Shown here: positions 51,604 to 60,166 of the stretch, piece by piece
How the letters are laid out: each line of letters opens with the position of its first letter
How positions within the stretch are numbered: position 1 is the stretch's first letter
Source: Sphingobium yanoikuyae
GTDB taxonomy: Bacteria; Pseudomonadota; Alphaproteobacteria; Sphingomonadales; Sphingomonadaceae
DNA length: 64,000 nucleotides
Direction: 5' to 3'
NCBI RefSeq assembly: GCF_013001025.1
Contig: NZ_CP053021.1
Coordinates: 1,815,501 to 1,879,500 of the forward strand
Program-made: the position numbers and the translations under genes
Notes under the pieces: model-generated
The model's input: the letters and a program-made list of their open reading frames with translations, nothing else
Told to the model about the DNA's origin: nothing
Databases searched by the model: none

Positions 51604-52389
51604 TTGGGCAAGCTGGACGGACGAGTGGCCATCGTGACCGGTGGAGGGCGGGGCATCGGTCGTGCCGCGGCGGAACTGTTCGCAAGCGAGGGCGCGCAGG
51701 TCGTAGTAGCGACGCGGTCGGCCGGACCAGGACAGGACGTCGTTGACGCTATTACCGAAACCGGCGGCACCGCCGTCCTTGACACGCTCGACATGGGCGA
51801 TCGCCAGGCGGTGCGGGCGATGGTGATGCGCGCCGGGGATCGCTTCGGCCGGATCGACATCATTCTGCACAATGCCGCCTATCTCATGCCAGCGAGCCTC
51901 GCCGACATGCCCGACGATGTGCTCGACAGCATGTTCGACGTCGGTATCAAGGCCGCCTTCTGGCTGACGAAGGATGCACTCCCCTGGCTGGCCAAAAGTC
52001 CGGCGGGCCGCATCCTCGTCACCTCCTCGGTCGCTGGTAATCGCAAGTCGCTGCCTGGCCGCGTCCATTATGGATCGGCCAAAATGGCCGTGACGGGGTT
52101 CGTCCGGGGCGCGGCGCTGGAATTGGCGCGTAGGGGTATCACCGTGAACGCGATCGAGCCGGGCCTCACGCGCACGCACGCGCTTGAGTGCAACGCTACC
52201 GAAGAACAGATCGCCGCCATGGGCGCGCAGGTTCCTGTTGGCCGCCCCGGTACACCACAAGAGATTGCGGCCGGATTCCTGTTTCTGGCGTCGGACGAGG
52301 CTGCCTACACCACCGGGCAGACATTGACGATGGATGGCGGCGCATCGCTCGGCGATCCGCACGGCCTTCTGAGTGAACGGGAGGACTGA
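51604..52389 (+). CDS. Short-chain dehydrogenase/reductase
   Basis: A 261-residue SDR: TGGGRGIGRAAA cofactor loop, LHNAAYLMPA, catalytic Ser in VTSSVAGNR, Tyr/Lys in HYGSAKMAV and TGQTLTMDGGASLG near the end. The start is TTG because GAGGAGG lies five bases upstream; the frame opens earlier at 51475 but runs through the promoter. First gene of a three-gene run with an ACD (gap 5) and another SDR (gap 27). Confidence 0.86.
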   Translation: MGKLDGRVAIVTGGGRGIGRAAAELFASEGAQVVVATRSAGPGQDVVDAITETGGTAVLDTLDMGDRQAVRAMVMRAGDRFGRIDIILHNAAYLMPASLADMPDDVLDSMFDVGIKAAFWLTKDALPWLAKSPAGRILVTSSVAGNRKSLPGRVHYGSAKMAVTGFVRGAALELARRGITVNAIEPGLTRTHALECNATEEQIAAMGAQVPVGRPGTPQEIAAGFLFLASDEAAYTTGQTLTMDGGASLGDPHGLLSERED

Positions 52390-52394
52390 TTTCC

Positions 52395-53543
52395 ATGGTC
52401 ATGAAACGCAATCATTATACGCCCGAACAGGAGCAGTTTCGCGAAGCCTTCCGCCGCTTTCTGGAGCGGGAAGTCGTGCCGCATTCGCCCCGCTTCCGCG
52501 AACAGGGCATGATCGACCGGGATGTCTATCGCAAAGCGGGGGAGGGCGGTTTCCTCTGCTACTGGGTGGAGGAGGCCTATGGCGGCCTCGGCCTCGCCGA
52601 TTTCCGCTACGACCAGCTTATGTATGAGGAAGTGACCAGGAGCCATGAGACCGGGCTCTGGATGGGGGCGCTCAACCGTAACTCGCCGCCCTATATCGCC
52701 AAATATGGCACCGAGGCCCAGAAGCATCTCTTCCTTCCCAAACTCGTGTCGGGCGAGATGATCTGCGCCATCGCCATGACGGAGCCGGACGCGGGCAGCG
52801 ACATCGCCGGCTTCAAGACCCATGCCCGGCCACGCGGCGATGGCAGCTGGGTTCTGAACGGACAGAAGACCTATATTTCCTACGGCCTGACCGCCGACTT
52901 GTTCGTGGTGGCGGCGAAGACCGATCCTTCCAATCCGCGCCAGCTTGGCCTGTTCCTGGTCGAAAAGGGGATGCCCGGCTTCCGTCCTGGCCGCAAGCTG
53001 GAGAAACTTGGCTTCCTGAGCCAGGACACGTCCGAACTCTTTTTCGAGGATGTCGAACTGTCGCCGCAGCATGTGATCGGCGATCCGGCGCGCGGGTTCG
53101 ACTATATGCGCGGTGGACTCGCGGAGGAGCGGATCACCACCGCCGCCCAATCCCTTCCCAACGCGCAGGAAGCCATCCGTCTCGCGGTCGACTTCACCAC
53201 CGGGCGCAAGGCGTTCGGCCAGCGCATTGCCGACTTTCAGAACACGAAGTTCAAGCTGGCGGAACTACGCGCCGATGTCGATTGCGCCCAGGCCTTTCTC
53301 GACCATTGCGTCGACCTGTTCAACGCGGGCGAACTGGACCCGGCGACGGCCGCCGCCTGCAAGCTCAAATGCACCGAAGTACAGGCAAGGGCCGTCGATG
53401 AATCGCTGCAACTTCATGGATCTGCCGGTTACATGCAGGAATATCCGATCTGCCGGCTCTATGCCGACGCGCGCATCTCGCGGATTTTCGCGGGCACGTC
53501 CGAAGTCATGAAGATCGTCATCGCGAAAGACATGCTGGGCTGA
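52395..53543 (+). CDS. Acyl-CoA dehydrogenase
   Basis: A 382-residue ACD with AIAMTEPDAGSDIAGFKT, LNGQKTYISYG and LQLHGSAGYMQEYP. The medium-chain glutamate site reads FAGTSEV (Ala). The likely base is a Glu of LAEERITTA, as in long-chain/isovaleryl-CoA types. GGGAGGA precedes the ATG. Middle gene of the SDR-ACD-SDR operon, so dehydrogenation here may be followed by SDR oxidation of the hydrated product. Confidence 0.88.
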   Translation: MVMKRNHYTPEQEQFREAFRRFLEREVVPHSPRFREQGMIDRDVYRKAGEGGFLCYWVEEAYGGLGLADFRYDQLMYEEVTRSHETGLWMGALNRNSPPYIAKYGTEAQKHLFLPKLVSGEMICAIAMTEPDAGSDIAGFKTHARPRGDGSWVLNGQKTYISYGLTADLFVVAAKTDPSNPRQLGLFLVEKGMPGFRPGRKLEKLGFLSQDTSELFFEDVELSPQHVIGDPARGFDYMRGGLAEERITTAAQSLPNAQEAIRLAVDFTTGRKAFGQRIADFQNTKFKLAELRADVDCAQAFLDHCVDLFNAGELDPATAAACKLKCTEVQARAVDESLQLHGSAGYMQEYPICRLYADARISRIFAGTSEVMKIVIAKDMLG

Positions 53544-53570
53544 CCGGCGCATCATCAGGGAGAATATCAT

Positions 53571-54350
53571 ATGGACGTGAATGGACTTTCGGCCGTCGTC
53601 ACCGGTGGCGCTTCGGGCCTCGGCGCCGCCACGGCGCGCGCGCTGGCGGCCAAGGGGGCCAGGGTCGCGATCTTTGACCTCAATGTGGAAGCGGGCGAAG
53701 CGATCGCTCGCGAAATCAGCGGCGTCTACTGTGAAGTCAATGTCACGTCCGACGACTCGGTCGATGCCGGTTTCGCCAAGGCGCGCGCCGCGATCGGACA
53801 GGAGCGTATCCTCATCAACTGCGCGGGCATCGGCCCCGCTGCAAAGACCGTCAGCCGTTCGCGCGAGGACGGGTCGATCAAACATTATCCGATGGCGCAG
53901 TTCACCACGATCATCCAGGTCAACCTGATCGGCACGTTCCGTTGTATCGCCAAGTCGGCGGCGGGCATGGTGGCGCTCGCCCCGCTAGGATCGGGCGAGC
54001 GAGGCGCGATCGTCAACACAGCGTCGGTCGCGGCGGAGGATGGCCAGGTCGGCCAGGCTGCCTATTCCGCGTCGAAGGGCGGCATAGTTGGCATGACCCT
54101 GCCGATCGCCCGCGACCTGATGGGCGAGGCGATCCGGGTCAACACTATCCTGCCGGGTATTTTCGAAACCCCGCTGATGCTGGGTATGCCGCAAAATGTC
54201 ATCGACAGCTTGGGTGCATCGGTGCCGTTCCCCAAGCGCCTGGGCAAGCCTTCTGAATATGCAATGCTCGCGCTTCAGCTCATCGAAAATCCCTATTTCA
54301 ATGGTGAGGATATCCGCCTCGACGGCGCGATCCGCATGGCGCCGCGCTGA
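53571..54350 (+). CDS. SDR resembling type II 3-hydroxyacyl-CoA dehydrogenase (HSD10-like)
   Basis: A 259-residue SDR with TGGASGLGAATARAL, NCAGIGPAAKTV and an insert KTVSRSREDGSIKHYPMAQF. The catalytic Ser is in NTASVAAEDGQ, Tyr/Lys are in YSASKGG and PGIFETPLMLGMP forms the substrate loop. This combination is typical of the HSD17B10/FadB2-like branch that oxidises 3-hydroxyacyl-CoA with NAD. GGGAGA precedes the ATG. Last gene of its operon; a long hairpin follows. Confidence 0.87.
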   Translation: MDVNGLSAVVTGGASGLGAATARALAAKGARVAIFDLNVEAGEAIAREISGVYCEVNVTSDDSVDAGFAKARAAIGQERILINCAGIGPAAKTVSRSREDGSIKHYPMAQFTTIIQVNLIGTFRCIAKSAAGMVALAPLGSGERGAIVNTASVAAEDGQVGQAAYSASKGGIVGMTLPIARDLMGEAIRVNTILPGIFETPLMLGMPQNVIDSLGASVPFPKRLGKPSEYAMLALQLIENPYFNGEDIRLDGAIRMAPR

Positions 54351-54390
54351 ATGGCGGGCGGGGCGGTGCATCGGCCGCCCCGCCCGCCAT
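54351..54390. terminator. 16-base perfect hairpin between convergent genes
   Basis: The arm at 54351-54366 (ATGGCGGGCGGGGCGG) is the exact inverse of 54375-54390, with an eight-base loop. It occupies the whole gap between SDR and aldo/keto reductase stops. There is no T run, so it may act as a bidirectional transcript-end barrier or RNA stabiliser. Confidence 0.65.
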
Positions 54391-55433
54391 CATTCCCCTG
54401 TCTTGTAGCGCACGAAGAGTTGCGGATTGCGCTCGTGCGTGAAGATGCGGTGATGCGAATTGGGATATTGCATCGGCGTCTGGCTCGCCCGGTCGAGTGC
54501 TTCCATTTCTTCGTCTAGAAGCGACCATTGCGCCGCCGCCAGATTGTCCGCCAGTTGCGCGTCGGTGCGCGCGCCCACCAGCACGGCGGACACGCCCGGA
54601 CGACGCAGCAGCCAGTTCAGTGCGACCTGGCTGTGGCTCACACCGCCCCGCGCCGCGACGATCGCGTCGATGGCGTCCAGCACGGCGGCGCCTGTCGGCG
54701 TCTCATAGGCCTTGAGCCGGCCGCTCTGTTGCAGTCGCGTTGGCGCGCCGGTATCGCCCCGGAACTTGCCGGACAGGAAGCCCTGCGCCAGCGGACTCCA
54801 TATCAGCGCCCCCACGCCCTGATCCACGCCGCAGGGCAGCAGTTCCTGCTCGGCATCGCGCACCATCAGCGAATATTGGATCTGCTGGCCGACATAGCGC
54901 GCATAGCCCCTCTCCCGCGACACCGCCTGGGCTTTCATCAACTGCCAGCCGGCATAGTTGGAACAGCCGATATAGCGTATCTTTCCTGCCGTCACGAGGT
55001 CGTCCAGGGCGCGCAATGTTTCCTCCAGTGGCACCAGCGCGTCGAAACTATGTACTTGATACAGGTCGATCCAGTCCGTGCCCAGTCGCTTGAGGCTCGC
55101 GTCGCACGCATCAATCAGATGGCGGCGGGACAGGCCAGTGTCGTGATCGTTGCGGCCCATGCGCCCGAACGCCTTGGTCGCGACGACGACATGTTTGCGC
55201 CGGGGCCCCAGCGCTTCGCCCAATATCTCCTCCGACCGTCCTGCCGCATAGACGTCTGCCGTGTCGAACAGGGTGACCCCAGCGTCCAGGCACATGTCGA
55301 TCTGCCGCATGGCGTCCGCGCCGCGCGTGGCGCCCACACCGCCAAATTGCCCGTCGCCGTCGGAAAAGGTCATGGCACCAAAGCCCAGTACCGAAACCGC
55401 CAGGCCGCTGTTGCCCAGATATCGCCGCTCCAT
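54390..55433 (-). CDS. Aldo/keto reductase
   Basis: A 347-residue TIM-barrel oxidoreductase. Catalytic Asp is in LFDTADVYAAGRSEE (with Tyr four residues later), Lys in VVATKAFGRMG, His in DLYQVHSFD, and the NADP site includes VLVGARTDAQLADNL. It probably interconverts a carbonyl and an alcohol with NADPH. AGGAG lies before the ATG. Divergent from the 2-hydroxyacid dehydrogenase, with an AGGTTATATA box in the gap. Confidence 0.9.
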   Translation of the reverse strand: MERRYLGNSGLAVSVLGFGAMTFSDGDGQFGGVGATRGADAMRQIDMCLDAGVTLFDTADVYAAGRSEEILGEALGPRRKHVVVATKAFGRMGRNDHDTGLSRRHLIDACDASLKRLGTDWIDLYQVHSFDALVPLEETLRALDDLVTAGKIRYIGCSNYAGWQLMKAQAVSRERGYARYVGQQIQYSLMVRDAEQELLPCGVDQGVGALIWSPLAQGFLSGKFRGDTGAPTRLQQSGRLKAYETPTGAAVLDAIDAIVAARGGVSHSQVALNWLLRRPGVSAVLVGARTDAQLADNLAAAQWSLLDEEMEALDRASQTPMQYPNSHHRIFTHERNPQLFVRYKTGE

Positions 55434-55459
55434 AAGCCCGCTCCTTCAGCAATGGTATT

Positions 55460-55471
55460 CTAGGTTATATA
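55460..55471. promoter_or_regulatory. CTAGGTTATATA box, AKR/2-hydroxyacid dehydrogenase promoter
   Basis: One of the closest matches of the recurrent AGGTTATAT promoter box (compare 18172 and, on the minus strand, 51538). It lies midway between two divergent starts. Confidence 0.45.
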
Positions 55472-55534
55472 TGTTGCTATCCGTGACGGACGGCTTATCG
55501 TCAAGGCATCGGATCAAATGAGGGACTGGAAAAT

Positions 55535-56491
55535 ATGGCGGCAAGCCATCCGACGATCGGCCCGCGCGTCCTGGTCATGAGCCGCGCCATCTTGAAGATG
55601 CTGCGGCCGCCACCCGGCGAGTTCGACTATGTCTGCCTTGACGACCACGCCGATCGCGATCGCTATCTGGCCGAACATGGCGCGGGCATCACAGCCATCA
55701 TCGCCGCGGGTATGGAACGACTCGATGCTGCCCGCCTCGCTATGCTGCCCGACCTCCAACTGATCGCTGTCGTCGCGGCGGGGATGGCTGGCATCGATCT
55801 CGATGCGGCGCGGGCACGCGGCATAGCGGTGTGCAACGCGGGAGGCATTAATGCGGGCGACGTCGCCGAATATGCCGTTACGATGATGCTGGCGCATCGC
55901 CGCGATCTCATGGCGAACGACGCCTATGTCCGGTCTGGCCGCTGGGCGGAAGCGCGTCTGCCTCCCGGCCATGCGGTATCGGCGCAGCGCGTAGGCATCG
56001 TCGGCCTCGGCCATATCGGACGCAACATCGCGCAGCGGCTCCACCCCTTCGGTTGCGAGATACGCTGGTGGGGCCCCAATCCCAAGCCTGTGTCGTGGCA
56101 GCGGATAGAGTCGCTTGAGGCGCTTGCCGATTGGGCGACGACCTTGCTGGTCGCGGTTGCGGGCACCGACGATACGCGCGGCCTTATCAGCGCGGACGTC
56201 CTCGACCGGCTCGGCGCAGACGGCCTGATCGTCAATGTGTCGCGCGGCTTTGTTATCGACGAACCCGCAATGATTGCTTCGCTCAGGGATGGCAGGCTCG
56301 GCGGCGCGGCGCTCGATGTGTTCGATGGCGAACCGATCGACGGCGCCGGTTGGGTCGGTGTCCCCAATGTGCTCATGGCCCCCCATGTCGCGGGCGCGAC
56401 CATCGAATCGCTGGCGGCGGTGATGCGGGGCGCGCTCGACAATGTACGCCGCCATTTTGCCGGCGAACCGCTGGAGCGGCGTGTCGTCTGA
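55535..56491 (+). CDS. D-isomer-specific 2-hydroxyacid dehydrogenase
   Basis: A 318-residue NAD(P)-dependent enzyme. The cofactor loop is VGIVGLGHIGRNIAQRL. The catalytic Arg lies in VNVSRGFVIDE, Glu in DVFDGEPID, and His in APHVAGATIES. It converts between a 2-keto acid and a D-2-hydroxy acid; relatives act on glyoxylate or hydroxypyruvate. GAGGGA lies before the ATG. Converges with the operon at 56497, so no operon partner is evident. Confidence 0.9.
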   Translation: MAASHPTIGPRVLVMSRAILKMLRPPPGEFDYVCLDDHADRDRYLAEHGAGITAIIAAGMERLDAARLAMLPDLQLIAVVAAGMAGIDLDAARARGIAVCNAGGINAGDVAEYAVTMMLAHRRDLMANDAYVRSGRWAEARLPPGHAVSAQRVGIVGLGHIGRNIAQRLHPFGCEIRWWGPNPKPVSWQRIESLEALADWATTLLVAVAGTDDTRGLISADVLDRLGADGLIVNVSRGFVIDEPAMIASLRDGRLGGAALDVFDGEPIDGAGWVGVPNVLMAPHVAGATIESLAAVMRGALDNVRRHFAGEPLERRVV

Positions 56492-56496
56492 CCGCG

Positions 56497-57303
56497 TTAG
56501 CCGCCCAGGCGCCCGATTGCGGTCATATGGTCATTCCCCTCCGACGATCGCACATGCAGCGCGACGGTATCGCCCGCTATCATGCCGAGCAGCCGCAAGG
56601 GCGCATCGGCAAAGGCGGGTGCTACCGCGCGAAAGCTGAACTCCCGCAAAGCGTCCGGTCCGGCCATGCGATCAGCCAGGTCCAGCAGCAACGCGGCCAT
56701 CAGCGGCCCGTGCACGACCAGGCCAGCATATCCCTCCGCTTCGCGGGCATAGGGCAGGTCGTAATGGATGCGGTGGCTGTTGAATGTCAGCGCGGAATAA
56801 CGGAACAGCAGAGGCGTACTAGGCGTCACCACCCGTTCCCAGTCCCAGTCCTTTTCCGTCTGGGGTTCGACTACGGCAACGGGCGCGGCGCCGGGCATGG
56901 CGGCCTCGCGATAGACGATCGTTTGCCTCTCGCTGACTGCTGCCTGGCCGTCGGCGGTGACATCGTGGGCGACTATGACGAACAGCAACCGGCCGCTGCT
57001 TCCCAATTTCTCCGTACTGCTCTCGATCCGGCTGGTCCGCTCCACCCGCGCGCCCACGCGAATGGGCGCATGGAATGTCAGCGCGCTGGATGCCCACATT
57101 CGGCGCGGGAAGGCAGCATGGTGGGGCATTGCGCCACCGCCATCTGCTGGATGCCCATCCGTGCCCAGCGCGGCCGTCTCCGCTTCGGGCGTGTTGAGGC
57201 ACCAGTGGATACCCTGCGGCGCGCCGTCCCGCACCGCCCTGTCGAACGTCGCGGCATAGCGGGCGGCAAGTGCGGGCGTAAGGGTGTCGCTGTGCCGTTC
57301 CAT
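56497..57303 (-). CDS. MaoC/HTD2-type hydratase, mesaconyl-C4-CoA hydratase-like
   Basis: A 268-residue two-hotdog protein. The N-terminal half carries HWCLNTPEAETAALGTDGHP and MWASSALTFHAPIRVG (FAS1/HTD2-like). The C-terminal half contains FRYSALTFNSHRIHYDLPYA and GLVVHGPLMAALLLDLA, the R-hydratase catalytic His/Asp region. This layout matches mesaconyl-C4-CoA hydratase (Meh) of the 3-hydroxypropionate bicycle. The two genes upstream resemble Mct and methylsuccinyl-CoA dehydrogenase, supporting the match. ATG 57303 lies five bases after the dehydrogenase stop. Confidence 0.75.
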   Translation of the reverse strand: MERHSDTLTPALAARYAATFDRAVRDGAPQGIHWCLNTPEAETAALGTDGHPADGGGAMPHHAAFPRRMWASSALTFHAPIRVGARVERTSRIESSTEKLGSSGRLLFVIVAHDVTADGQAAVSERQTIVYREAAMPGAAPVAVVEPQTEKDWDWERVVTPSTPLLFRYSALTFNSHRIHYDLPYAREAEGYAGLVVHGPLMAALLLDLADRMAGPDALREFSFRAVAPAFADAPLRLLGMIAGDTVALHVRSSEGNDHMTAIGRLGG

Positions 57304-57308
57304 CGCCG

Positions 57309-58946
57309 TCAGTTCCTGTTCGTCAGCAGCCCGCGCGCGATCACCTGCGCCTGAATCTCGGCCGCGCCCTCGAATATGTTGAGGATGCGCGCGTCGCACA
57401 ACAGCCGGCTGATCTCATATTCCAGCGCATAACCGTTGCCTCCATGGATTTGCAGCGCATTGTCGGCGTTGGTCCACGCTACCCGTGCAGCCAGCAGCTT
57501 GGCCATGCCCGCTTCCACGTCGCAGCGCCGCCCCTTGTCCTTCGCGCGCGCTGCGAAATGAGCGAGTTCGCGCGCCGCGATCGTCTCCACCAGCATCATC
57601 GCCAGCTTGTCCGACACGCGCGGGAAGTCGGCGATCGGCCTGGCGAACTGCCGTCTTTCGATCGCATAGCCATAGCCCAGCTCGAACGCGCGCCACGCGA
57701 CGCCCACTGCGCGCGCGGCGGTCTGGATGCGCGCACCCTCGAATGTCTGCATCAGCTGGCGGAAACCCTGTCCTTCCTCGCCGCCCAGCAAGGTCTCGCC
57801 CGGCGCGGCAAAGCCGTCGAACATCAGTTCATATTCGCGCATCCCGCGATAACCCAGCACGGCGATCTCGCTCCCGCTCATCCCTTCCGCCGGGAAGGGC
57901 GTGTCGTCGCTCCCGCGCGGCTTGGGCGCCAGGAACATGGATAGCCCGGCATTGCCCGATCCCCCGGTCCGCGCCAGCAGTGTCATCAGGTCGGACCGGG
58001 CCGCATGGGTGATCCATGTCTTCGCGCCCGATATGCGCCAGCCGCCTTCCTTATGCTGGATTGCGCGGGTGCTCAGTTGCGCAAGATCGGACCCGTTGGA
58101 TGGCTCGGTAAATACCGCCGTCGGCAATATTGTCCCGCTAGCAATTCCCGGCAGCCATTGCGCCTTCTGGGCGTCCGTGCCCGCCAGCCCGATCAGCTCG
58201 CCCGCAATTTCCGACCGGGTGCCCAGCGACCCCGCGCCGATCCAGCCGCGCGACAGCTCTTCGGTGACGACGCACATCTCCAGCTTGCCCAGCCCCAGCC
58301 CGCCATATTCCGGCGCTATGCAGACGCCGAACGTCCCCAGCGCCGCCAGCTCGGCGATCGTCTCATCGGGTATCAGCGCGTCCGCCAGATGCCATTGATG
58401 GGCGTAGGGCGTGATTTTATCGACGGTGAAGCGTCGATATTGCGCCCTGATCGCATCGATCGTCTCGTCGCCCATATCCTCCGCTATGGTGCCGCCCGCC
58501 CGCACATGCGCGATCAGGGCGGCGCGCGCGCGGGGATCGTCCGCCTCCGCCACGAACGCTGCGACCGCCGGATCGGTACCAAGTTCGCGCGCCGCCTCGG
58601 CCAGCCCCAGTTGCGCAGGCCGCACATATTCATTGGCACTGATCGGCAGGCCGCCCAGCATCTGCGCGGCATATTCCCCAAAGGCGAGCGCGAGCACCAG
58701 CGCTTCAGCGTCGCCATAGCGGTGCCGCGCCGTCAGCCCCTCCGCCCAGTCGGCCAGCGCACTCAGCGCCGCGACCGTCGTCGCGATCCAGGCCAGGCCA
58801 TGGGCTGCACGCTGGTCGGCATCGAGCCGCCTGGGGTCGATCTTTCCGCCGGGCGCCACCCGGGCTGCCACATGGACCTGTGCCGCCGCGCCATAGCGCC
58901 GCAGCGCCTCCAGCGCCGTGCGCGCCCGTGCTATCGTCTCTGTCAT
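57309..58946 (-). CDS. Acyl-CoA dehydrogenase with N-terminal extension, methylsuccinyl-CoA dehydrogenase-like
   Basis: A 545-residue ACD. About 165 residues precede the ACD core, including AHGLAWIATTVAALSALADWAE and LALAFGEYAAQMLGGLPIS. This extension and overall length are characteristic of (2S)-methylsuccinyl-CoA dehydrogenase. The core has AVFTEPSNGSDLAQ, ISGAKTWITHA, QIHGGNGYALEYE and the catalytic Glu in IFEGAAEI. Product would be mesaconyl-C1-CoA. The start overlaps the CoA-transferase stop (ATGA at 58943-58946); the longer frame to 59405 is spurious. Confidence 0.8.
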   Translation of the reverse strand: MTETIARARTALEALRRYGAAAQVHVAARVAPGGKIDPRRLDADQRAAHGLAWIATTVAALSALADWAEGLTARHRYGDAEALVLALAFGEYAAQMLGGLPISANEYVRPAQLGLAEAARELGTDPAVAAFVAEADDPRARAALIAHVRAGGTIAEDMGDETIDAIRAQYRRFTVDKITPYAHQWHLADALIPDETIAELAALGTFGVCIAPEYGGLGLGKLEMCVVTEELSRGWIGAGSLGTRSEIAGELIGLAGTDAQKAQWLPGIASGTILPTAVFTEPSNGSDLAQLSTRAIQHKEGGWRISGAKTWITHAARSDLMTLLARTGGSGNAGLSMFLAPKPRGSDDTPFPAEGMSGSEIAVLGYRGMREYELMFDGFAAPGETLLGGEEGQGFRQLMQTFEGARIQTAARAVGVAWRAFELGYGYAIERRQFARPIADFPRVSDKLAMMLVETIAARELAHFAARAKDKGRRCDVEAGMAKLLAARVAWTNADNALQIHGGNGYALEYEISRLLCDARILNIFEGAAEIQAQVIARGLLTNRN

Positions 58947-60157
58947 GCGCGCGCCGCTATCCCCCTGTCGATCAATGCGCCAATCTGCCCCGACCCAAGG
59001 CCCAGCAGGTCGGCCAGTATCTCCTCGCTGTCCTCGCCCAGTCGCCGGGCGCGCCGCGGGGTTTCGCGCGTCTGGGCCGGCAGGGTCGCCATCGCGCCGG
59101 GCACCGGATAGCGCAGCCCGCTCGTTTGCTGGATGGTCGAAAAAAGCGGATTGTCCGCCACCAGCACCGGATCGCGCACCGCCTGCGCCATGTCCTGGTA
59201 AGGGCCCCAGCAACAGCCCTGCGCATCCATCGCTGCCCTCAGCTCCGTCGCGTTGCGGCGTGCGACCGCGCTCTCGACCAGCGGAAACAGCGCGTCGCGA
59301 TGGGCAAAGCGCTCGCCCTCGTCGCGGGCGAAGCTGACGCTGCGGGACGCCTCGATTCCCGCGACCGCCTCTTCCAGCCCAAGCACGGAGACCAGCCCGC
59401 GCCATTGCCGCGGCGTGATCGCCATTATCATCAGCCGTTGCCCATCGGCGGTCAGGAAGTCACGCCCGAACGCGCCATAGACCGCATTGCCATGACGAGC
59501 CCGATTGCCGGTCTGCAATGTCTCGGCCAGCTGTCCCAGATTGGCGATGGTGGCGATGCCGACATCGGCAAGTGGAATCCGGACTTCCTGTCCCATGCCA
59601 GTCTCGCGCCGGTGCAGCAGGGCGGCGAGCATGGAAAAGGCCGCATAGGCGCCGGTCAGCAGGTCCCACGCCGGCAGCACATGGTTGACCGGCGCGTCGC
59701 GCAGACTGTCGGGCCCGGTGATCTGCGGAATGCCCAGTGCGCAATTGACGGTATAGTCGAGCGCCGGGCCGCCATCGGCTTGCCCCATGACCCGCACGGT
59801 GACAAGGTCGGCGCGTCTTTTTGCCAGCCTTTCATGACTCAAAAAGCCATCGACGGGAAAGTTGGTCAGGAACAGCCCCGCATCCGCGCCCGGCACCGTC
59901 GCGAGGGCCGCGAGGAGTTCCCGTCCTTCCGGCGCGCCCAGATCGAGCGCGACCGATTTCTTGCCCTTGTTCAACCCTTCCCAATAAAGGCTCGCGCCAG
60001 TCTCCGCCTTGGGCCAGCGTCGATAATCCGGCCCCCCGCCGATCTGGTCGACGCGGATGACGCTCGCCCCCATCTGCGCCAGATAGAGGCCGGCGGTCGG
60101 CGCCGCCACGAAGGATGACGCCTCGATGACGCGTGTGGAGCCGAGAAGCTGGTACAT
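58943..60157 (-). CDS. CaiB/BaiF family, 2-methylfumaryl-CoA isomerase (Mct)-like
   Basis: A 404-residue family III CoA-transferase. VAAPTAGLYLAQMGASVIRVD and GGGPDYRRWPKAETGASLYWEGLNKGK (read as overlapping conserved blocks) match the 2-methylfumaryl-CoA isomerase branch, as do LFLTNFPVDGFLSHERL and VNHVLPAWDLLTGAYAA. The candidate nucleophilic Asp is in the SVALDLGAPEGREL block. It would move CoA between C1 and C4 of mesaconate. It sits directly upstream of the dehydrogenase that would make its substrate. Confidence 0.8.
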   Translation of the reverse strand: MYQLLGSTRVIEASSFVAAPTAGLYLAQMGASVIRVDQIGGGPDYRRWPKAETGASLYWEGLNKGKKSVALDLGAPEGRELLAALATVPGADAGLFLTNFPVDGFLSHERLAKRRADLVTVRVMGQADGGPALDYTVNCALGIPQITGPDSLRDAPVNHVLPAWDLLTGAYAAFSMLAALLHRRETGMGQEVRIPLADVGIATIANLGQLAETLQTGNRARHGNAVYGAFGRDFLTADGQRLMIMAITPRQWRGLVSVLGLEEAVAGIEASRSVSFARDEGERFAHRDALFPLVESAVARRNATELRAAMDAQGCCWGPYQDMAQAVRDPVLVADNPLFSTIQQTSGLRYPVPGAMATLPAQTRETPRRARRLGEDSEEILADLLGLGSGQIGALIDRGIAARA

Positions 60158-60166
60158 GGATGGGCC

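Noticed and set aside
57309..59405. ACD gene starting at 59405 with a 698-residue product
   Set aside because: The extra 153 codons overlap the CoA-transferase gene and have antisense-like composition; ATG 58946 with the ATGA overlap is the natural start.
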